IMG/VR virus record: IMGVR_UViG_3300029915_000032
Span: 1-58,165 of that record
Length of the DNA: 58,165 nt
DNA from: a virus
Strand: one strand, 5' to 3'
Made by a program: the position numbers and the translations under genes. Shown piece after piece: positions 12,089 to 19,257 of this stretch. The notes under the pieces are model-generated. The model did not search any database. It saw only the letters and a program-made list of their open reading frames with translations, and had not been told where the DNA came from. Every line of letters starts with the position of its first letter. Position 1 is the first letter of the stretch.

Positions 12089-12529
12089 TTATATTGTAAT
12101 AATTGTTTTATCTGCTGTAATTATACTATTATCTGCGGTAAAAAATGATGTATCAACTGTAAAATACTTCCAATTATTTTTTATAACTATTACATTTGAA
12201 ATTTTCCAATCTATATTATTCACCATTAATATTCTTATTGCTGATCCATCAATATAACTAAATTTTAAACTATTTAAAAAATAATTTAAAAATGATATTA
12301 TTAAATTTCCATTGTTATTATTATTAGATAAATATTCTAATAAATTTGTACTCTTACCGTAACCATATATAACACTTGGAATTTTAGTAAAATCAATATA
12401 ATTATATTTAATAAAAGATATATTATTATCATCTAAAAATGTGATAATATTAGTGTACGTACCAATTTTTATTTTGAAATATACCCAGTTATTATTTATC
12501 CATAATTTTGATTGTTTTTCGCTATTCAT
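12089..12529 (-). CDS. unknown Asn-rich protein
   Basis: 146 residues, rich in Asn, Ile and Tyr with alternating hydrophobic residues, so probably beta-structured. It begins MNSEKQSKLWINNNWVYFKI and ends SIITADKTIITI. Co-directional with the fibre operon. No family recognised; an accessory virion protein is the likeliest class. Confidence 0.6.
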   Translation of the reverse strand: MNSEKQSKLWINNNWVYFKIKIGTYTNIITFLDDNNISFIKYNYIDFTKIPSVIYGYGKSTNLLEYLSNNNNNGNLIISFLNYFLNSLKFSYIDGSAIRILMVNNIDWKISNVIVIKNNWKYFTVDTSFFTADNSIITADKTIITI

Positions 12530-12587
12530 ATTTTGTTAATTATTTTATATTATATATAAATTTTATAATTAAAATAAATTTTATCAA

Positions 12588-12851
12588 TTATAAAATTTCT
12601 TTTAATTCATATGAGCCATTCTCCATTATTAAAAAATTATTATCTTCTGATAACATATAAATTTCATTATTATAAATTTCATTTAATTCATATGAGCCAT
12701 TCTCCATTATTAAAAAATTATTATCTTCTGATAACATATAAATTTCATTATTATCAATTTCTAATGCTATTTTTCCAGTAGTCTTTAAAAAATTAATGTA
12801 ATATTTGGTGGTATTAGGTTTAGAAATTAAAATTAAATTATTTTTACTCAT
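12588..12851 (-). CDS. small protein with exact 27-residue tandem duplication
   Basis: 87 residues. After MSKNNLILISKPNTTKYYIN, a 27-residue unit beginning NNEIYMLSEDNNFLIMENGS occurs twice in tandem with one substitution near the end of the unit. The DNA copies are offset by 81 bases and nearly identical, so the duplication is recent. Function unknown. It is the first gene of the fibre operon. Confidence 0.6.
   Translation of the reverse strand: MSKNNLILISKPNTTKYYINFLKTTGKIALEIDNNEIYMLSEDNNFLIMENGSYELNEIYNNEIYMLSEDNNFLIMENGSYELKEIL
12603..12757. repeat. 81-bp tandem duplication
   Basis: Two adjacent in-frame copies within the 12588 gene (second copy offset by 81 bases). Confidence 0.85.
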
Positions 12852-12964
12852 TGATATTTTTTATATTTTAATTATATATAATTTTTTATTATTATAAATA
12901 TGAGTTAATTTTTAATTTGAATGCATAACTTATAATATATAATGTATAAAAATATTTTTAAATA

Positions 12965-13156
12965 ATGAAATGTAAGATTATAAATTCTAATAAAACTACA
13001 TTAGAAGAAAAAATAAATGAATGGTTGTCTACTAGTAATATTGAAATATTCAATGTCACTCAAACTCAAGATGATGATTATATAACTATTGCTATATTCT
13101 ATTATGATCAATCAGAATTAAGAAAATTAAAACTTAAAAAATTAAATGAATATTAA
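12965..13156 (+). CDS. small protein with RKxKLKKLNE ending
   Basis: 63 residues: a beta-alpha-beta-like core (KINEWLSTSNIEIFNV, DDYITIAIFYY) followed by SELRKLKLKKLNEY. That C-terminal motif recurs in about twenty small proteins here, mainly at 33-41 kb on the other strand. Its presence in a gene with no overlapping downstream start argues for protein-level selection. Function unknown. Confidence 0.7.
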   Translation: MKCKIINSNKTTLEEKINEWLSTSNIEIFNVTQTQDDDYITIAIFYYDQSELRKLKLKKLNEY

Positions 13157-13315
13157 ATGGAAATAAAAATTCAACTTGAAAAAAAATTAATAATGGATGA
13201 TGTTATAGGCACAGTTGTATCAGAAGAAAATTTAACTGAAATCATAGGAGAAATAATATCATATGATATAATAACTGGAATAGCAATATGTGAATTATAT
13301 AAAAATATAGAATAA
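13157..13315 (+). CDS. small unknown protein (52 aa)
   Basis: Starts at the ATG immediately after the previous stop and runs to TAA inside the terminator stem. It encodes MEIKIQLEKKLIMDDVIG and ends GIAICELYKNIE. Mostly hydrophobic/acidic, likely beta-rich. No family recognised; tight coupling to its neighbour supports it being a gene. Confidence 0.55.
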   Translation: MEIKIQLEKKLIMDDVIGTVVSEENLTEIIGEIISYDIITGIAICELYKNIE

Positions 13316-13333
13316 TTTCAATTCTATATTTTT
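13301..13333. terminator. bidirectional terminator
   Basis: AAAAATATAGAAT, 7-nt loop, ATTCTATATTTTT, between convergent genes. Confidence 0.75.
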
Positions 13334-13351
13334 TTGTTAATTAAATATATA

Positions 13352-13546
13352 TTAATCTTTTTCAAGTTCAGAATCAAATTCAGTAGAATAATCTTTATCT
13401 TCAATATTATCTTCGATATTCTCTTCATTATTTTCTTTTATGACATCTACTCCAGTGTCTGTTCTTTTAGTTTTAGTTGCTTGCTGTGAATTATAGTTAC
13501 CAGTAAAATCAGTAAAACTTAATAGGTTTTCTAGTTTTGTTTTCAT
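13352..13546 (-). CDS. small acidic protein
   Basis: 64 residues. The N-terminal half MKTKLENLLSFTDFTGNYNS is followed by a Glu/Asp-rich tail (ENIEDNIEDKDYSTEFDSE). The N-terminus is loosely like a packaging leader. Transcribed divergently from the nucleotidase gene. Function unknown. Confidence 0.5.
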   Translation of the reverse strand: MKTKLENLLSFTDFTGNYNSQQATKTKRTDTGVDVIKENNEENIEDNIEDKDYSTEFDSELEKD

Positions 13547-13622
13547 TATAGTTAAGTTGTTTTTTATTATATTATATATAAAAAAATATAACTCATTTTT
13601 AAAATAAATCTTAGCTTAAAAA

Positions 13623-13633
13623 TTTATATATAA
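13623..13633 (+). promoter_or_regulatory. putative late promoter, TTTATATATAA
   Basis: Recurring box 23 bases before the head gene of the second tagged array, in a divergent intergenic region. Confidence 0.35.
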
Positions 13634-13655
13634 TATATAAAATTTTAATTAAAAT

Positions 13656-14273
13656 ATGAAACATCTAAAATTATTTGAAACATTTACTAATAAAGTAACA
13701 ATAGGAATCGATATTGATGGTACTATATGTGATTTTGTTAATTCTTATAATACACTATATAAAAGATATTTTCCTGATAAAGAAATAACTAGTGATCAAA
13801 ATTGGCATTGGTATGAAACTATGGATTATAACGGTGAATCATCTAAAACTTGGTTCAATAATAAAAAAGCTGAAGTGTTTGATATAGCTCAACCATATAA
13901 AGGAGCAGTTGATACAGTTAATAATATATATGACTTTGTGAAAACTTATGGATATACATTAAACATTATAACTAAACAACCAACTGAAGAATCTAAAAAT
14001 GCTGCTAAAAAATGGTTAGATCATTATGGTTTCAAATATGATGATATAATATTTGTTAATTCATCAAGTGATAAATGGAAATTTGTTGATATATTAGTAG
14101 AAGACTCTCAAAAAGTTATTGGGAGTAAACCATTAAGTAAAGTGTCAATTAAAATTGAACATCCTCATAATACAGAAATTGAAGGAGATTTTAATATATT
14201 TGAAATTAATAACTTAACAATAGATATTATAAAACAAGCAATTTCAAAATTAAAAAATAAAACTGCGGTATGA
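13656..14273 (+). CDS. HAD-family 5'(3')-deoxyribonucleotidase-like protein with packaging-like leader
   Basis: 205 residues. After the leader MKHLKLFETF (L-F-E) comes IGIDIDGTICDF, the HAD motif I with nucleophile D19 and acid D21. INIITKQP-type motif II (LNIITKQPTEES) and ILVEDSQKVIG (motif IV) follow. The layout resembles NT5C-type nucleotidases that dephosphorylate nucleoside monophosphates. The leader is extra to the enzyme fold, implying a targeting role. It lacks the KFN ending. Its stop overlaps the next ATG. Packaging is inferred; the fold call is firm. Confidence 0.8.
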   Translation: MKHLKLFETFTNKVTIGIDIDGTICDFVNSYNTLYKRYFPDKEITSDQNWHWYETMDYNGESSKTWFNNKKAEVFDIAQPYKGAVDTVNNIYDFVKTYGYTLNIITKQPTEESKNAAKKWLDHYGFKYDDIIFVNSSSDKWKFVDILVEDSQKVIGSKPLSKVSIKIEHPHNTEIEGDFNIFEINNLTIDIIKQAISKLKNKTAV

Positions 14274-14737
14274 AATTTATAAAAACATTTGAAGATAGAT
14301 ATTCTGATATCTTTTTCAATAGTGATATTAGTATATTTGAAGCTTGTAGAAGGGGAGATTTAGAAGTTGTTAAAGAATATATAGAAGTTGAAAAAATTGA
14401 TATAAATATTATAGAAAATAATAATTATACACCATTAATATTAGCAGCAGATAATAATAGAATAGACGTGGTTGAGTATTTAATAGAAAAAGGCGCTGAT
14501 ATAAACTATCAAGATATATATGATAGAACCGCATTACAGTATGCTACATTAAGAGAAAATATTAATATAGTAAAAGTATTAATAGAATCTAATGCGAATT
14601 GGAATCTAAAAGACAATCTTGGTAATGATTTTTTGACATATTTACAACTTAATGATAAAAAGAAAATAATAGATGAATATCCAAAACAATATCAAAAATA
14701 TCTAATGATAAAAAAAGCTGAAAAATTTAATATATGA
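14270..14737 (+). CDS. ankyrin-repeat protein with MKFIKTFED leader and KFNI ending
   Basis: 155 residues with three clear ankyrin units (NNYTPLILAADNNRIDVVEY, EKGADINYQDIYDRTALQYA, ESNANWNLKDN). Leader MKFIKTFEDR; C-terminus KKAEKFNI, whose final codon and stop supply the next ATG. It shares plan and tags, but little sequence, with the 4744 ankyrin gene. Confidence 0.85.
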   Translation: MKFIKTFEDRYSDIFFNSDISIFEACRRGDLEVVKEYIEVEKIDINIIENNNYTPLILAADNNRIDVVEYLIEKGADINYQDIYDRTALQYATLRENINIVKVLIESNANWNLKDNLGNDFLTYLQLNDKKKIIDEYPKQYQKYLMIKKAEKFNI

Positions 14738-15174
14738 AAAAATATAAAGAATTTATTAACGAAAATAGAGCATATGGAGAAAATTATGCATCCAATAATA
14801 TGGATTTTAAATTTTTCATATCATTGGAAGATGCAGATGAAAAAAGACAACAAGAAGCATTTGATGAATTTAGAAAATATGTGACATTAGAAACTCACAA
14901 TATAAAAAGTTTATTAATTAGAGATAATGATACTGATTGGAAACGTTTCTCAGTAGATAAAAATAATTACTGGGTATGGTATATTCAAGTATATGAAAGT
15001 TGGGGCAATTCTGCAATACCAAGAGATACAATAGATTTTTTAAAACTGAGATCTGATGAGATGAGAGGTGAGAATAACCTTATAATTTCATTAGATAATT
15101 TCCTTATAATTGGATTAGAAGGAGTTGAAACACTTTATAAAATTAAGAAAGATGCAAATAAATTTAACCTATGA
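14734..15174 (+). CDS. tagged family member A (MKKYKEFINEN ... KFNL)
   Basis: 146 residues. The leader MKKYKEFINEN is very close to the T4 IPI capsid-targeting sequence MKTYQEFIAE, with I-N-E as the cleavage site. The body shares ISLDNFLIIGLEGVE with the next three genes, which marks a tandem family. It ends KDANKFNL. No catalytic motif seen. Four-base ATGA overlaps on both sides. Confidence 0.8.
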   Translation: MKKYKEFINENRAYGENYASNNMDFKFFISLEDADEKRQQEAFDEFRKYVTLETHNIKSLLIRDNDTDWKRFSVDKNNYWVWYIQVYESWGNSAIPRDTIDFLKLRSDEMRGENNLIISLDNFLIIGLEGVETLYKIKKDANKFNL

Positions 15175-15605
15175 AAAAATATAAACAATTCATCAATGAA
15201 AGTATTTCTGATAAATTCAGATTTGCTGTTGATATAACAAATATCACAGATGATCAAATTGATAAATTATTTGATATGATTTACAAAAAATCTGTAAATT
15301 ATGATGAATATTCAGAATTTGGAAAATCAGAATTATTGAGTCTTAGATACAAAAAGGATATTTTTGGAAGTAATTCTTTCTTTCCTTGGGCTTTAGGATT
15401 CGAGATTACTGATTATTTTAATCGTTGTAGAATAGATATATCAACAGTTACAACACCACGTTGGGGAGCAGGATATACTTATATGGAATGTATATTATCG
15501 TTAGATGAATTCTTTAAAGTTGGATTTGAAGGAGCTGAAGAACTTGTCAAAGCAAAAGAAGAAATTATCAACATGAAAAAAGATGCAAATAAATTTAATA
15601 TATGA
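15171..15605 (+). CDS. tagged family member B (MKKYKQFINES ... KFNI)
   Basis: 144 residues. Leader MKKYKQFINES, end KKDANKFNI. The core has KFRFAVDITNITDDQIDKLF, then RIDISTVTTPRWGAGYTYME, then LSLDEFFKVGFEGAEEL, which also occur in member D at 15991. Probable alpha/beta domain. Inferred internal virion protein; biochemical role unknown. Confidence 0.8.
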   Translation: MKKYKQFINESISDKFRFAVDITNITDDQIDKLFDMIYKKSVNYDEYSEFGKSELLSLRYKKDIFGSNSFFPWALGFEITDYFNRCRIDISTVTTPRWGAGYTYMECILSLDEFFKVGFEGAEELVKAKEEIINMKKDANKFNI

Positions 15606-15994
15606 AAAAATATAACCAATTCATTAATGAAAATAATTACATATTAATTGATAGTAAAGATATGATACCTGAATCAGAGCCTAATATTACATTTGTTATT
15701 GATAAAAGTACAAATAATACAATTGATAAGAAAAAATCCGCAATAAATGAAATAAAAAAACATGTTAAATTATATTCTTGGAATGAAGAATTTTTAATAT
15801 CAACAAAATATTCATAGGAGATATCATTGTATTATGATATAAATAATACTAATTATATTAAAATTTCAGGTATAGATTTCGGTAGTTCAGTAAAAGTAAA
15901 TTTAATATCATTAGAAGAATTTTTGTTGGTTGGATTAGATGGAGTTGAAAATTATTTTAAATTAAAAAATGACGCAAATAAATTTAACCTATGA
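15602..15994 (+). pseudogene. tagged family member C, interrupted by in-frame TAG
   Basis: Leader MKKYNQFINEN followed by 71 residues up to TAG at 15815. The same frame then continues EISLYYDINNTNYIK through ISLEEFLLVGLDGVENYF to NDANKFNL and a TGA that overlaps the next gene. The downstream part is plainly the family C-terminus, so a single nonsense change has split the gene. TAG ends another gene at 57918, so TAG reassignment is not supported. Degraded gene, rare read-through product or sequencing error are all possible. Confidence 0.7.
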
Positions 15995-16356
15995 AAAAAT
16001 ATAATCAATTCATTAATGAAAGTTCTAAAAATAAATTCAGATTTGCAATAAATATTGAAGGCATAACAGACGAACAAACAGAACAACTTATTGATAAACT
16101 CAAAACATATAATCTAAGTTATAATGACGAACATACTATAAGAAGGAATGTTAAAACTCCAGGCTATTATGCAATAATTGTTGAGGTTTCAAAATATTCA
16201 GAATATTCAATATCTATCAGTTCTGTTTCTACAAGAGGTTGGGGTGATGGAATAGATTACATGCAAAATATGCTATCAGTTGATGATTTTTTAGCTATAT
16301 CATTTGATGATATATATGACGATATTCAAACTAAAAATACATGCAAAAAAATATAA
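15991..16356 (+). CDS. tagged family member D with frameshifted 3' end
   Basis: 121 residues, paralogue of member B (KFRFAINIEGITDEQTEQL; VSTRGWGDGIDYMQ; LSVDDFLAISFDD). Leader MKKYNQFINES. The annotated frame ends TKNTCKKI without the KFN tag. One frame over, the same bases read AKKYNI followed by TGA at 16361, overlapping the next ATG as expected for the family. A one-base indel near 16340 has therefore removed the tag. Confidence 0.7.
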   Translation: MKKYNQFINESSKNKFRFAINIEGITDEQTEQLIDKLKTYNLSYNDEHTIRRNVKTPGYYAIIVEVSKYSEYSISISSVSTRGWGDGIDYMQNMLSVDDFLAISFDDIYDDIQTKNTCKKI

Positions 16357-16359
16357 CAT

Positions 16360-16903
16360 ATGAAACATATTAAAAAAATTGAATTCTACAATACAAAAGA
16401 ATTTACACGTGATTCAGAACCAGAAATAAATGATTACGTCAGACTCAACGAAGATTTCTATGAATCTAAAATACCTGAATATTTTACCCCTAGAAAAAAC
16501 GATACTGACTATAAATATAGAATAGGTAAAATAATATCTATAGAAACACACAGAATACTATAACGTTAAATTTGATAAATATGAATTGTGGAATAACAAT
16601 TTTTTAGTTAAACGTGAACAAATAAAAAGCTATTCTAAAAAAATTGAAGATCTGGAAAATCTACCATCTATTGGAGATTATTGCTTACTTGGTTGGAATA
16701 ATACTGAATTGTGTAAAGTAATAAAGAAAGAAAGAATTGAAAATTTTAGATGGGCTTCAATTGATTATGAAGTTAAAAAAATGAATCCTGGACCTCACGA
16801 CGGACCAGGAATTGTTAAAACTGATGATGGATCAATGAAGTATTGGTCAAGTTCTATAATTGATATGGAATCAATTATAGCATCAAAGAAATTTAATTTG
16901 TAA
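16360..16903 (+). pseudogene. tagged gene split by frameshift
   Basis: The first frame (MKHIKKIEFYNTKEFTRD to YRIGKIISIETHRIL) stops at 16561. The second frame reads EYYNVKFDKYELWNNNFLVK and on to SIIASKKFNL. Joined near 16545-16560 they give one protein of about 180 residues with leader and KFNL tag. SIGDYCLLGWNNTELCKV resembles the small barrel family. It is the third consecutive damaged gene at the end of this array. Confidence 0.65.
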
Positions 16904-16904
16904 C

Positions 16905-16930
16905 TTAGGTGGGAGTCGAACCATCTCATT
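16905..16930 (-). other. tRNA 3'-end remnant
   Basis: On the minus strand GGTTCGACTCCCACCT matches the T-arm and start of the 3' acceptor of the tRNA at 18057 (GGTTCGACTCCCATCT). No matching 5' half is present before the HNH gene and the T-stem has mismatches. Probably a relic of tRNA loss or HNH insertion. Confidence 0.35.
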
Positions 16931-16951
16931 TAGACATTTCAATATAAGACA

Positions 16952-17890
16952 TTATTTTAGCCACTTCTTAACTGTATTGCCAGTCACACCATAAACTCTA
17001 CCAACAGCTTCTAAACTTGTATCAGATATCATTAATCTTAATTCATCTTTAGTTGGTCTGTTCATTACTTTTCTTTCAGATAATCTATAACACTCATTGC
17101 ACTGATTTGATCTGGTTTGAATTTCTTTGCCGCATGAGCAAATATTTTTTATTGATGGATATTTTTTTCTAATTTTAATTTTTTTTGTTGATTTATTTTG
17201 AATTTCTTCTTTTTCTATTAATTCTTTTTCTATTAATTCTTTTTCTTCTAAAATTATACTTTTTATTTTTTCACTGTCATTAAAATTTATATCATATTCA
17301 AACATGATATTTTTTATTACATTATTATCACCTCCTCTTTTTAATCCTATTTTTATTTTGACTTCACTGTAATTTTTGGAATTGGAAATAGATTCCAATA
17401 ATTGTATCTTATCATATGTTTTCTCTGTTCCTTTATTTTTAGATCCATATGTATCTGTTTGTGTGTGACAATTTGGACATAATATTTTTAAATTTTCAAA
17501 TTTATGATTTGTACTATCACCATCTTTATGATGTAATTGTAAAGCAATTGGCATATTATTCCATTCTGTCAACCCGCATTCTTCACATCTATTTTCTTTT
17601 AGTCTATCTTTAATTAATCTTTTCTTTAAATGAGTTGTGCCATATGATGGATGCAAACCATCTAATATGTCATTTAATGGTATAGCATTTTTTGTTTGCT
17701 TATAATTATCTCCAAAATTCCATCCTTGCCCAGTAAAATGATCAATGTTTATATTATATAATTTAATATATTTTTTTACTGTGAGAATATTTCCTCCTAC
17801 TGGCACTAATCCAATATTCTTGCAAGTGCTTGAATAAGAAAATGATTTTTTAATAACTTCTTCAAATTTTTCTTTATTATATTTATTCAT
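16952..17890 (-). CDS. HNH endonuclease with C-terminal HTH, probably homing type
   Basis: 312 residues. The HNH core runs from CEECG (102-106) through LQLHHKDGDSTNHKFENLK (118-135) to LCPNCH (137-142), with zinc-binding Cys pairs and catalytic His. A Lys/Glu-rich linker follows, then a second small zinc-knuckle region (CSCGKEIQTRSNQCNEC) and a C-terminal helix-turn-helix (DTSLEAVGRVYGVTGNTVKK). It sits at the end of the tRNA array beside a tRNA relic, a typical location for homing nucleases. Confidence 0.85.
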   Translation of the reverse strand: MNKYNKEKFEEVIKKSFSYSSTCKNIGLVPVGGNILTVKKYIKLYNINIDHFTGQGWNFGDNYKQTKNAIPLNDILDGLHPSYGTTHLKKRLIKDRLKENRCEECGLTEWNNMPIALQLHHKDGDSTNHKFENLKILCPNCHTQTDTYGSKNKGTEKTYDKIQLLESISNSKNYSEVKIKIGLKRGGDNNVIKNIMFEYDINFNDSEKIKSIILEEKELIEKELIEKEEIQNKSTKKIKIRKKYPSIKNICSCGKEIQTRSNQCNECYRLSERKVMNRPTKDELRLMISDTSLEAVGRVYGVTGNTVKKWLK

Positions 17891-17912
17891 ATACTTTTTT
17901 TATTGTATATAT

Positions 17913-17957
17913 AAAAAAGTGTGAGTCAATTTTTTTAATAAAATTGGCTCACACTTT
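17913..17957 (-). terminator. terminator of the tRNA array
   Basis: 18-bp inverted repeat with two mismatches (AAAGTGTGAG... / ...CTCACACTTT), 6-nt loop and a T-run on the minus strand, between the last tRNA and the HNH gene. Confidence 0.8.
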
Positions 17958-17960
17958 GTA

Positions 17961-18047
17961 TTCCAGGCGGGATTTGGACCCGCAGTGTGTCATTAACTGT
18001 ATTAGATCCTAAATCTAACGCGTCTCAACCAAGTTTCGCCACTGGAA
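17961..18047 (-). tRNA. tRNA-Leu, anticodon UAG
   Basis: 87-nt class II tRNA. Acceptor stem TTCCAGT... / ...CTGGAA, D-loop with GG, anticodon stem-loop TTAGA-TTTAGGA-TCTAA, long variable arm, T-arm GCGGGTCCAAATCCCGC. Decodes CUA and possibly other CUN codons. CCA is not encoded. Last member of the array. Confidence 0.9.
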
Positions 18048-18056
18048 CATGTATTG

Positions 18057-18130
18057 TAACTGAGATGGGAGTCGAACCCACAAAATTCACCTTTTGAGGA
18101 TGACATGGTTACCAATTACATCACTCAGTC
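18057..18130 (-). tRNA. class I tRNA with leucine anticodon CAA
   Basis: 74-nt cloverleaf: acceptor GACTGAG / CTCAGTT, discriminator A, D-arm with AATTGGTAA, anticodon stem-loop TCATC-CTCAAAA-GGTGA, five-base variable loop, T-arm GTGGG-TTCGACT-CCCAT. The anticodon reads UUG (Leu), but leucine tRNAs normally have a long variable arm and this one does not. The D-arm is more like bacterial tRNA-Gln. Charging identity is therefore uncertain. Confidence 0.75.
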
Positions 18131-18137
18131 ATTATTG

Positions 18138-18223
18138 TACTGATGGTGGGACTTGAACCCACATTCTTACTTTGTTCAGAAACAGTTTCTTAGACTGCCG
18201 CGTATTCATTCCGCCACATCAGC
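18138..18223 (-). tRNA. tRNA-Leu, anticodon AAG
   Basis: 86-nt class II tRNA: acceptor GCTGATG / CATCAGT, anticodon stem-loop GCAGT-CTAAGAA-ACTGT, long variable arm, T-arm GTGGGTTCAAGTCCCAC. An A at position 34 is rare in bacteria; it reads CUU, or more codons if deaminated to inosine. Confidence 0.85.
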
Positions 18224-18234
18224 ATGTTTTATTG

Positions 18235-18317
18235 TATTCCTGGTCGGACTCGAACCGACACGCCAGTGGGCAAATTCTTTTAAGAAATTTATGTACTACC
18301 AATTTCATCACAGGAAC
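18235..18317 (-). tRNA. tRNA-Leu, anticodon UAA (copy 1)
   Basis: 83-nt class II tRNA: acceptor GTTCCTG / CAGGAAT, anticodon stem-loop AATTT-CTTAAAA-GAATT, variable arm with GCC...GGC, T-arm GTCGGTTCGAGTCCGAC. Reads UUA, the main leucine codon of this genome. Confidence 0.9.
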
Positions 18318-18325
18318 ATTTTTTG

Positions 18326-18411
18326 TACTCTGAGCGGGATTCGGACCCGCATTGTTTCTTAATGTAATACTTTTTAAAAGTATCGTGTTTCGCCAGTTTC
18401 ACCACCAGAGC
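18326..18411 (-). tRNA. tRNA-Leu, anticodon UAA (copy 2)
   Basis: 86-nt class II tRNA: acceptor GCTCTGG / TCAGAGT, anticodon stem-loop ATACT-TTTAAAA-AGTAT, long variable arm, T-arm GCGGGTCCGAATCCCGC. Same anticodon as its neighbour but a different body, so not a recent duplicate. Confidence 0.9.
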
Positions 18412-18427
18412 ATTTTATTATAAAAGA

Positions 18428-18622
18428 AAAACCTCAATCAAATAAATGACTGAGGTCTTTTTAATATGCTTATATTATTTGTTACAATAGATATGACATA
18501 GTACTCTCAGTCCGATTATTTTGTAATAATAGGTTTAAGAGTAGCAAGTTCATTATGTTATTGTAGTTTTTCATATCAGTATATATTCTTTAAAAAATAT
18601 GATTTTTTTCTATTTTTATTAT
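18428..18622 (-). ncRNA. structured RNA with own promoter and terminator
   Basis: From the predicted start near 18622 to the terminator at 18431 there is no ORF. On the minus strand, 18482-18566 folds into one long interrupted hairpin: TACAATA/TATTGTA, ACATA/TATGT, TACTCT/AGAGTA and ATTATT/AATAAT, about 24 pairs with a central asymmetric bulge. A host-type promoter precedes it. The rod-with-bulge shape recalls 6S RNA, but that identity is speculation. Confidence 0.5.
18431..18456 (-). terminator. terminator after the structured RNA
   Basis: ACCTCA-x-TCA / TGA-x-TGAGGT stem followed on the minus strand by TTTTTCTTTT, just upstream of the first tRNA. Confidence 0.7.
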
Positions 18623-18628
18623 GTAGTA

Positions 18629-18660
18629 CAAAAGTACGGAAAAGTTTTCAATTCACCAAA
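18629..18660 (-). promoter_or_regulatory. host-type promoter, TTTGG-N19-TACTTTTG
   Basis: -33 TTG and -7 TACTTTTG separated by 20 bp on the minus strand, matching the Bacteroidota consensus TTG/TAnnTTTG. Drives the structured RNA and perhaps, by read-through, the tRNA array. Confidence 0.7.
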
Positions 18661-18664
18661 CTTT

Positions 18665-18886
18665 TTATTGAAAAGTTTTATCTTTTTTATATTCATTATT
18701 TACAATAGCATCAAGAATCTTTTTTTGTCCTTTTTCAGAAACATCATCAAAAGGAAAATCTTCTCCCATTTCTAAGCAATATACATCATTTTTATATGTA
18801 TAAATCGCTTCAACTTCTTGGTTATTTGTGAATACGCATGGCGTAGTATGATTCTTACCTAATATTTCTAAAATTTTTTGTTTCAT
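18665..18886 (-). CDS. small unknown early protein
   Basis: 73 residues, MKQKILEILGKNHTTPCVF start, then VEAIYTYKNDVYCLEMGED. A small alpha/beta protein with no recognised family. It ends about five bases before the promoter of the structured RNA and belongs to a run of small genes to 20.7 kb. Confidence 0.6.
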   Translation of the reverse strand: MKQKILEILGKNHTTPCVFTNNQEVEAIYTYKNDVYCLEMGEDFPFDDVSEKGQKKILDAIVNNEYKKDKTFQ

Positions 18887-18900
18887 ATTTTTATTTTTAA

Positions 18901-19257
18901 TTAATTATTCGGACCAACTTCATCAATTCCGATAGATTTCAAATATTTTAAGCATTCAAATTCAGTTTTAAACTTTATTGGTTTATAAGAATTATTATAA
19001 TCTCTTTTTATTTTTCTTATTTTTTTAAAATTTTCATAGAAATCTTCATTATCTACTTTATATATCAAGTCATGATCATCAAAATAAGGATATTCATAAT
19101 TAAAATATTTTTCATTATATAAAGTGACGTATATTTGTTTTTGTCTTGTTTCGACGTTACATAGTAATCTTACATTTTTATATAATTTATCTTGCATTTG
19201 TTCGTGTACTGTTTTGAATTCATTTGATAATTTTACATCTTTTTTATAATCAATCAT
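18901..19257 (-). CDS. unknown early protein
   Basis: 118 residues, highly charged and Tyr-rich, with alternating strands (KQIYVTLYNEKYFNYEYPYF) and a helical C-terminus (FECLKYLKSIGIDEV). Its ATG overlaps the stop of the broken gene upstream. Function unknown. Confidence 0.6.
   Translation of the reverse strand: MIDYKKDVKLSNEFKTVHEQMQDKLYKNVRLLCNVETRQKQIYVTLYNEKYFNYEYPYFDDHDLIYKVDNEDFYENFKKIRKIKRDYNNSYKPIKFKTEFECLKYLKSIGIDEVGPNN

Noticed and set aside
15602-15994. TAG recoding to a sense codon
   Set aside because: TAG is the terminal stop of the glycosidase-like gene, and no tRNA here has a CUA anticodon.
18153-18362. Protein-coding frame across the tRNAs
   Set aside because: It is a spurious frame through tRNA genes; the cloverleaf folds explain the sequence.
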